From positions 13,995,001 to 14,059,000 of the forward strand of contig NC_079888.1 in assembly GCF_029227915.1 (NCBI RefSeq): 64,000 nt of DNA, given 5' to 3'. Each line of letters starts with the position of its first letter. Positions within the stretch are counted from its first letter, which is position 1. Shown here piece after piece: positions 35,195 through 46,402 of this stretch. The notes beneath the pieces were generated by a model. That model saw only the letters and a list, made by a program, of their open reading frames with translations, ran no database searches and was not told the DNA's origin. The stretch is from Hydractinia symbiolongicarpus (taxonomy: Eukaryota > Cnidaria > Hydrozoa > Anthoathecata > Hydractiniidae). The position numbers were made by a program, and so were the translations under genes.

Positions 35195-38180
35195 CTAAAA
35201 ATAACATATTTTACCATGACCTTGCACCCAAAAATCTTTTTTTTCTAATAGCTATTTGAAGAGTTGTTTATTTTCATTACCAACCTTACTTATCCATTCA
35301 AGAGACAATGCCGCGCGGCTACGAGAAAAATCTACGCGGAGGCTACTGCGCAAAAATTGAAGAAAACACAACAAATACGTTTGCCAGCCTAGGTATTTTT
35401 GGTAAAAAGGAAAGGTCGTTTTCAGTTTTAATATTGAGATTCTGTCTTTAAAATTGGTTTTAAGATAATTAGTACAGTGCAACTAGTTGTACAGATAACT
35501 TGAGTTGGATAAAATAAAGGTATGCTATTTTTACTCAACTGTGAAAAGGTGTATAACAAAACAAGTATTAATTGAGAAAGAACTCCTTCACAATGACAAA
35601 AAATCTTTTTAATGAGCTCATTTACAAAAACAATGAGCCAGTTAGCTAGCTATACCTACCTAATTAAATCTTTTTGTATTCATTTCTAATAGTCTGTTGT
35701 GAAAAACTCTCTTTACCTAGCTTTTCGTAGCTAATATACTGAAAACCTTTAAAAAAATATAAGGTGTGTCGGAAAAAAAAACATACTTCTCACCTTAAAA
35801 AGCAATAATTCCTTTATCTTCACACCTCGCCTCATATGGAATGATGGAATGTATATATTTGCACCTGAATTCGGATGCAGATTTTTTTTGCATTTCACAA
35901 AAAAATTCAACATTAACACACTTTAAATCAATAAGAACCCGCACTCAATTGTCGGCAGTAATCATAATAGTACGGAAAAAATTTAAGCCAAATGGCGTGA
36001 GTCTTTGACTAATCTTGACGAATGGGAGTTAAAATTATAGCGTAACAGGTTATAAGTAACCACGCAGTACGGAACCTAAATTCCTACGCCGGCTACAGGC
36101 CACATATTGTTGGACTACGCATAGAGTGGGAAAATTACGTTTTTCAAAATGAGTGGCAAAGAACACGGCTGTTTCCGCGCGGAAAGTAAGACTGCACATG
36201 CGCTGGTTGCTTGAGCACGTTGCGGGCGCAAAATGGCGGCCGAGAATAAAATCTTTTCAGTGGATTTGCTTTAGTTTTTCAAAATTATTGAAGCCGTTGG
36301 GGGGCGATGGTGTGCATCACAACATAGACGAGCTGGAAGAAGTTGGTGAAATTTAGGCATACATTTTTGATCGAAATTGGGAAAATGAAAGTTATATTAA
36401 ATCATTTTAAATTTGTGGGCAGTGTGAAGTTATGCAGCTAGTGCGGCATACCTTTTTAGAAAGCTAAAAGAACAATCTAACAGGTAAAGAAAAGATTAAG
36501 TTTGTATCAGTATTTCTAAAAAATTAATGTTTCGACAAACTTTTAGTAAAAAATGTGCTTAAAGTGTAAAAAATTTCTTTCTTTTTTGGCATGTAACTTA
36601 ATTCCTAATTTATTAGTATTGTTATTTACTGGTAGAGTCAAGTATGCTGGGTATTTAAACCTAAAGGCACAATAATGATATAACTTTACTTTTAATGTAA
36701 AAAATTGCTCGGTTTTAGCCTAAATTTTTCTGCAAGATATTTGTTTGTAACACTGTACGCAATGCCTTTTTTAGATAATCATGTGTGTAGCTGCTGGGCT
36801 GAATGGGTAATAGATACAAGAGGGCAAAAATGGACAAACATGGATGGAATAGATAGCTATATCCCTTAATATATACGTAGTAAGTAGGACAACCTGTTGC
36901 TTCAACATTCACAAGCTTGGTAGTATTCATACGTAGATTTCAAACAACTCTTTTTGTGATTTTGTTCAAACCTTGCTAGCTCAACATAGCTTGATATAGC
37001 TAGATGCTGCAAGTAAGACCACCATGTCTGGCTAAAGAAAGTTCCTAGACTAACTTTTATATGTTGTATAACTAGATGTAAAAGTTAAGGAGTTTGCTTG
37101 TGATATTCTTTTGAGAAATAATATATATAATATGTATAATATATATATGCTTTTCAGTTGCCATAAATGCAATAATAAAGAGTCCCCTAGTATTGTATTT
37201 GTAGAATTTTGATAGTATATATACGTGTGTTTGCAAAGTGGATTAAGAAAATGTTTTATTTATTGATTTAAAATTTTAGTGCCCACAAAAATTATGTGTA
37301 AGGTGATCTGACACAGCTGCAAAAAAGCAGCCATTTTAGTAAAAAATGCAATAAATGCCTTCCATAAGTTTGATTTTATAGCAATATATGTTGCAGACAA
37401 AAATGATTGCTGCAACATAAATTTCTGTGAATAAAAAGATGCTTTTGAGACATTGCAAATTAAGACTTAACAACATGGTTTGCCACACATATTCCAGTTC
37501 AAGACTATTATGTTATGTGTATTATTTGGTATTTTGATTGCTCTCGGATTGTCACAGACTTAAGCTTTTAGAGATTCTTATTCCCCAAATGTCTTAAAAA
37601 ATATTCTGAAATATTCTACAAAATTCCGCTAAGACAATATTTCAACAACATGCAGGTTTTTCTATGTGAAAAGGTAACTTAAGTTTACGGGTCATTTGAG
37701 TTTCTTGACAATTGTTAAAAAATATAACGTACTATAAAATTCTCTAATAAATGCGTGGGGTGTTTATTTTCAGAATTTCTAGGCAGCGTTTACTGGAGAC
37801 AGGCGTTACATTAATACAGCTACTCCTCTTTAACACAAACCTATATTTTTATCAAAAATACACAAAATAAATTTAAATGCACGTTCTTGAATAAATAAAT
37901 AGTCTGTTTATCAGAGCCTCAACGGCGGGGGAGTAAGTGTTTGTTGAAGACAGGCACAAATATAGATTGGTTTTTTAATTAGGCATTTATCGTTCTATAT
38001 CTTTTCAAAGTCATAAGTTGGTGCCCGAAAGTTTTTTTTTATTTTTTTATTTGCAACAGTTTATGCCTCACTATGCGTTCTTTTCTTTAGCAAAAGAAAA
38101 CCACAAAACTTCGTCCTTTTTGGTTCCCTGAAAGTTTGCTTTAATAGTAATAAAATGTCCCCTTAAATAAAACGTCAAAA
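35195..38180. other. gene-poor stretch with a local GC-rich patch
   Basis: Around 36060-36320 the base composition rises well above the surroundings and includes GCGCAAAATGGCGGCCGAG. That ATG frame stops after 13 codons, so no gene is called. It may be an old promoter or first exon. The rest is AT-rich, with an alternating AT tract at 37118-37150. Confidence 0.35.
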
Positions 38181-38284
38181 CCTGCCCATTTTACTAAAGC
38201 ACTGTGAGCACAGAATCCTGTTGATTCTGTACTCACAGTGCTTTATTTCCTGTATACTAGCCTGAAATAAAGGGAATAAAATTT
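38181..38284. repeat. duplicated element with perfect-type hairpin, copy 1
   Basis: The copy contains a 51-nt inverted repeat at 38195-38245. The arms are 23 nt (TAAAGCACTGTGAGCACAGAATC and its near-complement, one mismatch) around a 5-nt loop CTGTT. Flanking sequence CTGCCCATTTTAC before and TTTCCTGTATACTAGCC after is shared with copy 2. Confidence 0.9.
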
Positions 38285-38314
38285 GTCATTACAATAGGAT
38301 TAAAATGTCTAAAA

Positions 38315-38418
38315 ACTGCCCATTTTACTAAAGCACTGTGAGTACAGAATCAACAGGATTCTGTACTCACAGTGCTTTATTTCCTGTATACTAGCCTGAA
38401 ATAAAGGGAATAAGATTT
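38315..38418. repeat. duplicated element with perfect hairpin, copy 2
   Basis: The hairpin is at 38329-38379, with 23-nt perfectly complementary arms and loop AACAG, the reverse complement of the copy 1 loop. Flanks are in the same orientation as copy 1, 134 bases downstream. Only the palindrome centre is inverted between the copies. Confidence 0.9.
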
Positions 38419-39389
38419 TTCTTGGTTTGCTGGATGTTAAAACATATGTTTACTTCGGCTGATCATTCTTTATAAAAAGTTAATTTCAAATCGACATTAC
38501 TCTGCTAGCGACAAAATCACTTAACTGTCGTCATTTGGTCTAAAAACCTTCCTTGCACACAAGAGGTACATATCAGTAGCTAAAAACCCGGTTTGTGTCG
38601 GGTATTGTGAAGGTCGGTCGACATACTAAAAACAGGTATCTAAGATATAGCTAAGTGCAGAAAAAAAATTTGTTTCCCAACATTTTTTATTCAAAAAAAC
38701 TATTTTTCTGAAGTTCTTTGAACATGTAAAACGTTTTTGCTATCAAGGCTAAGTAGTATTTGTATTGTGTAAAATGACTGGCATTGACACTTTATTGCGC
38801 ATTTTGCAGATATAGACCTGCAATTTGTATTTATTTAGATGTACTACATCCAATTGGAGAAAAATTTAAATAATTTTTGGTATTCATTCATTTCAGATTC
38901 ATTGGTTTTCCCACTATGCTTCAAATTTTTAGGGCTCCCAGTTTACTCAAAGCCTGAGACACCTATAGCTTTTGCCACCAATTCGATATACAAGTAACCT
39001 TTTGTTGTTTCTTTATTTGTGTGATGTAGAAACAACAAAGTTTGACATAAATAAATCATTGTACATATCATTAAATGAATAGACACTACCCGGAGTGCCA
39101 CAGCCTTTTGAAAGAAATTGGAAGAAAATCGATAGCATATTTCAAATTTAAATGTATTCTAAAATTTTCAAAATTATACTGAAAATATATAACCTGTTAA
39201 AAACGGCTTCTATCATTACGATATAATTGATCCTTTTTTGAAACCAAGGCTCGTGGGAGAAGTTAGAAGTTAAGAAACACTTGAACGTGACAATGCAGGA
39301 GCTAAATAGGACTTTCTGAAGCTGAATTTTAGCTTACAATTTGCAGCATGTTAATTTAACTTTAATAAATCCGAAGAGTGCAAAAAAAA

Positions 39390-42300
39390 TTATTGTTTAT
39401 TTTTGCCATTAAAGTCGCATCCATAAAGTTCAATTCGCATGCACGTTTCGAATTTAGAGGTTTTGGGAATAATCTGCACTTTTCTTGCATATATTCCTGA
39501 CTCCAGCTTGTTGATCACTAATGAGTCAGTGTCCGTGTTCCCTGGAAACTCCTAAAATGCAATAAAAAATATTATAAAAGATATTATTTCGTTGTAATGT
39601 ATACACCTAAGGAACAGTAGGTGTTGACATTTACTTGGAGCTTGTTTTTATTCCGGTATGAGAAAGTAAGCGGTAAAACCAGAGCATATATGAAAAGCTG
39701 ATTGAATTATTTTTTACTTCTATATGACTTAATCATTTATGCTAGGTCTTTTTCTCTTTTTTACTCAACGGTGTGTCTAGTGGAAATATATTTGCTATCA
39801 GTGTAGTAACTATGACTGTACGAATTAGCGGATACCAATTGCCCATTTTTAATTTTTCTCTGTTCAGCTTTTTATTAGATTTAAATTAATGAATTTAAAA
39901 ACGTTGGTAAAATTGTTGAAATTCTGCATAGTAAAATTGGAATATCCTGTCTGTGTTAAAAAATAATATGTTTTCGTGCGCTTTATATATGGTTCTTATT
40001 TTGTACATGTTACGCGTCACGAGTGGTGTTGTTGTGTTGGTAGTTTCGTATACAGTAGCAAGACATTTTATTTCATAAAAAAGTTCGTGTTTTTAAGTTT
40101 TTGTTGTAATAAAATAACCATGATGAAACAGATTTTTACACAACAATGTTGTTTTCCAAAATCAACAAAGAAATCCAGCAATAGACTTCTTATGTACTGC
40201 TTATGTTATTTTGTAGAGATTGATGTAATCAAAACTTTGACTAAGATTATAGATTATTATCAAATTTTTATCAAGTGAAAGGGAAAATAAAACACCTTTG
40301 TATGAGTTTGATCTAAACTTAAATAACTTTTCCATTCTCCACCATTACTGTACTTCAACTCATACGATTTTACCCACGTGTTACCTCCATTGAGACCTAA
40401 AAATACAACGCAACTGTAAACCTGATTTGAGCCACGAACGAACAAAAAGCGTTATTTGCATACATATCTCAATGCTACTAAAGGACGCAATTATACATTG
40501 CTAAATAAACTTCATATTTTTTGTTTTTGTACTTACCTTTGGTTCCAATTTTTTCGATGAGATACATTCTCCCAAGATCAATCTCAATCCAATCAGTATG
40601 AGGGTTCCTAGGGCTTCCACACCAGCCGCCGCCACTATTTTGACTTTTTCTCGTAGACAAGCGGGCATTATTTGGCGTGTAGTATCCATATTTGAGACCT
40701 CTCCTAGTTGAACTTGAACTAAATTGACTATCCTTGAAGCGGTTTTTGTCGCTGAGACCTAAAAACAAAGTTGTGAAGGGTTACGTTTACTCTTAAAGTT
40801 AATCGTTATGTTGCGAAGTGATACTGCAAAAGCTTCTAAGCATGGTGTTAATCTTGCAGGTCAGGATTTTCTAGTGCCTAGTTGTGAGCTTAATATGCGC
40901 ATGTGGCGCAAGTTAGCCGCCCATTACGTGCCAGTTAAATGTTTGTTAGACGGTTGACATGTTTTTAAATTTTTTTCATACTTCTACATTGCGTCCTGTA
41001 CAATGTAAGAACAAAATAAATAAGTTTAGACGGCAGAGTGCTTCTAGTGTAAACGTGAACTGATAATTTATAGATCAGCGTCGAAAGGTGAATAAATAAT
41101 GTCAATTAAGGTAGATTTCCACTCAAAAACAAAACAGATCGAAACAAAAAAAAGAAAAATACTTAAAAGTGATTGCCTATTTGCAAATTATTTTTTTCCC
41201 CTGTTCTAGTGAAATGATTCGCCATTAAGTTTGGATCAGGACGGAAGATTTTATCAACCAATCAGATTCCAGAAATCACAATTATCCGTTCCGATTAGTT
41301 ACAATTCGTTTTTCATTGGAAATCCATGGGCATAAAGTGGCTGCGCTAAATTTTACTTTTATTATCTTCTTAATTCCCTCCTCAATTGTTAAAAACTTTC
41401 TGACTATTTTTATGAGTGGTATCTTCTCTAAGATGTTCGCCCTTGATGATGTCACAGGTTATTAGACATTGACCAAAACCACCATAGTAAAACGAAAAAT
41501 GCTTCAAAGACTAATCTAATGACCATAGGAGCATAAAAATAAACAAAAAAACAAACAAACTAAAATTCGATCTGTGAAAATATATCGAATTATCTTAGGA
41601 TTTTTCCAAGAAACATCTGCGTTATTTTGCCAAGTCCGGAAGATATGTTTTGTGCCCTTTATACTACTGGCAGAAAATCAAATAGAATGACAAAATATTG
41701 ACCAGAACGTTTTCAAACACGATTTTTATAGGTAATTGCATTTTCTCGATTTTAAAATTGATAAAGACGTCATACAAAAATGCTTCTGTTGACAAGTAAA
41801 TACTATTAATTAACTACTACTAATTTTCAAGTTTTATGTCATTTCAACAACTCTGTCAGAAGAGGGAACTTTATGACCCCCATACTTAGGAGGAAATGGG
41901 AGCATAAACGCCATACCAAATGGGGTTAAGTCAGGGGAAATGCGTGTAAACATGTTTTTAGTTTGCAGTGTTTGCACTGCGTAATTCTTGAATTATAGTT
42001 AAAATCGCGTCCCTGTTTTTGTCTTTTTTTTCGTGTTTTAATTTGGCTTAATACTTCATCTTCCTCATCTTAATCCACCAATTTTAAAGAAATTACTGCA
42101 GCAGTCATTTATCGGTCTGCCATTTTGTTCTTTTTGTTTTAATCGAAGTTGTTGTAACATTGTGAACGGAATGTTGGAGGAGTCGTAAAACATCCTGAAT
42201 GACTTGTTTGAACATTTTGTTATAGAATAATTACTATTTGCAACAATTCAATTTACTATTGTAAAAAAATGCCAACAGTTCCAGAATGATATTTTCTTCG

Positions 42301-42702
42301 AATATTAAATTGCAGTGAAACGGAAACAAGCCTTAAGGCTTGAAATGACTTGAGCACAAGCAACATTAAAGAATTAAGTACTAAGCACACAAGAGAAGGA
42401 GTAAAGAGTAAACGAAAAGGGAAATGAAACATACAAATAAAAACAGAAACATTTATATATGTTAACAGTTAATATTCGAGAAGATTCTCACCAATTGCGT
42501 CATAACATCGCATCTTTTTGAATATACATCCTTCCTCATCTGTTCCATCGGTGCAATCTTTCTCCTGATCACATCGCCAGTTAGATGGAATGCATTCCTT
42601 GTTTTTGCAAAGATGGATTGCGCTACAATACTCCAAAGCTAGGACCTCCTCCACCAAGTATAAATTAACAATAAGTATCAATGATTTGGTGAATTTTCCC
42701 AT
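39390..42702 (-). CDS. secreted LDLa plus F5/8C (discoidin) domain protein, 231 residues, 4 exons
   Basis: This is a predicted extracellular adhesion or lectin-like protein. Exons are 42702-42492, 40758-40537, 40396-40296 and 39551-39390. All junctions are GT-AG, in phases 1, 1 and 0, totalling 696 nt. Residues 1 to about 22 are a signal peptide ([20 protein letters not shown]). Residues 26-59 are a complete LDL-receptor class A domain with six cysteines and the calcium-type end [10 protein letters not shown]. Residues 66-223 are one F5/8 type C domain. It starts CYDAIG, continues [19 protein letters not shown] and [10 protein letters not shown], and ends with RIELYGC. No membrane helix follows. 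F5/8C domains bind glycans or anionic lipids, and the ligand here is unknown. The model is complete and in frame. The first intron is long (1733 bp). Confidence 0.9.
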
Positions 42703-43339
42703 CGTTGTTGTCCTTTACTATTGTTTTAAACTATTTTGACTATATGACTACTTAAATTTTGATCTGTGAACCTATATTATTAACATGTTCAGTGATCAGG
42801 CAATGTTGGTTATTCATGCGTGTTCGTGAGATTTTTTTTAAAAGAAAAGGTCAACTTCCGGTTTTGACGAAAACAAGTATTCCGTTAGATATTTGCTTGA
42901 GCTTATTTACTTCGAAGATATCGGATCCTATTCTTGATCCCGAAGTGGTGAAAAATTAAGAGATTGCATAGAAGCAAGGTTAGTTTAAAACAAGTTGTTT
43001 ACTTGCTGTTCTGACAGCAAATGATATTGGTTTCGTAGTTTATAACAAAATAGAGGATATTAACTAGCACTGGTAGTGTGACAAAAATTATAAGTATAGA
43101 ATTAGTGATATTAACTGTGTATTTATGGCAACTTTAATGTTGGATAGCTAGTTTCTTACTCCTTCATTTTTTACTGTAAGATATAATATGTTTACCTAGT
43201 TCACTGAAACTTAATATAACTTAGGTTACTCAGCTTTTCATCCTAGCCAGATATTCTAGCATATATTATTATGCTAGAGCTAGCTATGCACACAGAGTTT
43301 GTGTGCTTCCCAGCTATGTATCGTTATTCTTGTTACACT

Positions 43340-43450
43340 ACCTATATCATCCGTCCGTCCGTCCGTTCAGCTTAGCTGCGCACGTAGTGAGACGAACGCA
43401 ATGCGGTATAAAAAGGGCGGGCGAACCCGTGGATTTTTCCACGGGCTAAC
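43340..43450 (+). repeat. short repeat with (TCCG)n start and CCCGTGGA hairpin
   Basis: A run of CCGT/TCCG units is followed by GTGAGACGAACGCAATGCGG and a small hairpin CCCGTGGA-TTTT-TCCACGGG at 43426-43445. The GC content is unlike the surroundings. It looks like part of a dispersed short element, but no second copy was found in the window. Confidence 0.4.
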
Positions 43451-44706
43451 GACTAGCTACAAATTGTTTATTGGTATCGGTTCTGGCATAAACCAAGTTT
43501 TATTAGAAGATAAAGACACCACTAAACATGCTGCTGTTCTTACGAAAATCCAAATCAAACTATATAATAATTGTAGTGTAGCTCTCTTCTCTATATTTGA
43601 AATTCTTAAAATTGTTCATATTATATTTAGAATTCAATCAACAGAGCAAGATTAAGCCTCTGTCACTTATTGTGATAGTGACAGTATGGTAAACTTTTGG
43701 GGTTATGTTGTTTGGCTGATTCTCAAAAAATAAAACAAGGTCATTTATTAGTTGTATGGTCATCTATAAATTTCAATTTGGACAGCCATGGGGGGGGGGC
43801 GGGGACCAAAGATTATCAATAGACGAACATTTCAACCACTGAAAGTTACACTTAAGATGTTCAAAAATGTTATTGCGCCCATACGGATGTTAGCGCTTAG
43901 CCTGTTGTCAAAATTAATTTTTAACTTTCACAGGAAATTATTTCGGAAAATAAGAAAATGCTGGCCGACTTTTTTTGCTATGACAGGGCACAACAAGTTT
44001 TATGTAACCTGCGTTCAACGATCAATTTTGTGGCTTAACCAGGCGTTTTTTTAGGTCGAGTTTCCCAGCGTTCCCTTACATGTGAAAAAAGGAAAAGTTT
44101 TTTTTACGAAGAAGGTTTGTGAAACTAAGGTTTACTTCAAACAAAGTGAATATCCCGGAGAAAACCCGTAACGAAGGAGTGTATCAATTATATCCCGAAA
44201 CCTTTTTTAATGATTATACCGTACCATATTTCAAGTTCGCTTGTCATCAACTTAGATCAAACACCCTTTCCTATCATCCCACGGAGATGACAAACAATAG
44301 CACGCAAAGAGAGTTCAACTGTCACCACTACCCGATCCGGTTAAGGAAACATAATAGCAACATTTGGCATAACCGTCGCGGGAGAGTTTTTTCCAATGTA
44401 GGTAATTTAAGAAGGGAAGATTAACCAGAGTGTTCGTAGATTCAAATTCCAGTATTATTTCTCTCTTAGTGTGAATGAAAAGAGCTACTCAAATATTGGA
44501 AATGGCTGAAACGTTTAAATGAAATCATTGCATTAAGTCAGTGAGATCGGCATTCGGAATTCCTTCAGGTTAGTATGCATTAGTGGTAAAGGATGTCTTT
44601 ACAAGCGACGTACTGAATCCCCTATGACACAAACAAATTTTCTTCACAAACGTGTCGCTGAGCATGCCAAAATACCCTCAACCGTTAGACTTATGTCAAA
44701 AAATTC

Positions 44707-44862
44707 ATGGCTCGAAAGTTCAATGATTGGTTTACAGAACAAATGGATGATTAACTACAAAAGGGTGTTCCTATCGATGAAATAGATAATAAACTGCATT
44801 TATCATTGTTGAAACTGTTACATGCAACCTGGATGGTCGAACTATACGACCACATGCTGTAA
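44707..44862 (+). pseudogene. possible DDE-transposase relic
   Basis: Fifty-two codons are in one frame with a single internal TAA: MARKFNDWFTEQMDD, stop, then KGVPIDEIDNKLHLSLLKLL and HATWMVELYDHM. The second part resembles a conserved stretch in cnidarian pogo/Tigger-like transposases (KPLHAxWLVDLYN). No catalytic residues can be pointed out. Sequence on either side is frame-broken. Confidence 0.3.
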
Positions 44863-46402
44863 GGAGTATGATCGATAAGGATCATCAGGAATCAAGAAGG
44901 CTATTCTTTTCAGTTTAAGCGTGTTATCTTCAACTGGCCCGTTCAATGATATTGCACCACTGACAGGATAGTCAGTCGAAAGTCCTGTCCTTCACAACGT
45001 TTCAACAACGCGTTTTTTATCATTTTAAGACGGTTCTCAAGAGGTTTGGATCCACCTCTAAATTTCTCGAACAAAATAAATCAAGAAAGATTAATCAGAA
45101 TAAGAGAATCTTCCCTTGGGGACCTATATTTCTTTTAAACAAAAACAACAACAATATATTAATTCAGGCAAGATCTAACAACTAGTTTATGTATTGCTCT
45201 TTCTCAGCCTCCGCGATATACATCGTGAAGAAGCATTCTCTTGTTGTAACAATAACAGCGTTAAATTAAGTTGCCGAAGAACAGACTAAATCTGCAAGCA
45301 ATATTTGAAAGTTCTTTTTTAGGATGCCTCGAAGTAAAATAACACTATATTTTTAGCGAAAGATTTTAGCGATATCTTGCTCTTCTTTGTACGGTAATGT
45401 TACCTATTAATTTTACCTTGCAGTTTTCTTGGTTAATTAATGAAAAAGATAATTTTTTAATTTTTTCTGATCGTAAGCCTTAGAACACTTAGCAAAAGCA
45501 CACTACTTTGACTTTATGAGTTGCCTTGTTGTTGAAAATTTGTAGCTTGCGGGAAGAGGTCTGGATATATCGCTTGTTACATACTCCTGCCAGAATTTGC
45601 GGATTTAGTTATTATAATACTTAAGTTATTCTGTTTTGTTTCAATTTTTAGTTTAATTTGAATCAATCATTCGCAAATATATCCATAAATAGGTATTCAA
45701 TAAAAACATTGACTTCCGTGAGCAACAAAACTTGTCTGGCTAACCTTTTTCTTTCATTTCATTGTTACTATTACCAGCAGCCATTTCCAGAGCCAAAAGA
45801 AGTGGAAAACATAAAATATAACTTTCATAAAATCATTTAAAGCTAGAACAATACCAAGTTTGCTAAACAACACCGTAGGTACAAGTCTTGATAATAACCC
45901 AAAACAAACAAGTTAACAAATCGTTAAAACTACATTAATAAGGGGAATTTAAACAAAATTATCTAAATTCCCGTCTGACAACAAATAGTCCGAACTAAAC
46001 AGCTAAAGGAATATGAAGTCAATATTATTACAGAAAATTCATTAAACGAACCATTGTGTACTGAACTTAAATTATACTATAGGGTAATACCCATAATTCC
46101 AGCTACAATTCTGCACAAGATTGTTGATAAAAATCTTCAAATTTAACATAAAATTCTAAAATAAACTGAACAAATTCACCCCTTCCCCCCTATATCAATG
46201 TTGAAGAAGACTCTTAAAGCGTTTACTTTCCACACTGATTCAACATTAAACAGAGTAAATTTTTGCTTAAAACCATTCCACATAGCTAGTTATGTTACTA
46301 TTTGTAGTGGTGTTACAAGGAACAGCGTCTCAAAACTGCTGGATAAGGGATTTTTTTAAACACAATTTCGTCAAAGATTGTAGCTTGCCGAAGAGATATA
46401 TT

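Larger units (their letters stand above)
42703..46402. other. gene-poor stretch between discoidin gene and receptor cluster
   Basis: Contains a SINE-like or MITE-like repeat around 43340-43450, a possible transposase relic at 44707-44862, and plus-strand open frames of 88-118 codons (43299-44424) with no recognised domain. No host gene is supported. Confidence 0.4.

Noticed and set aside
35252-35482. 76-codon minus-strand frame in a GC-richer patch
   Set aside because: The peptide looks repeat-derived and has no family match or splice partner.
43299-44424. Plus-strand open frames of 88-118 codons
   Set aside because: They have no recognised domain, mixed composition and repeat-derived starts. 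They are probably chance or decayed repeat sequence.
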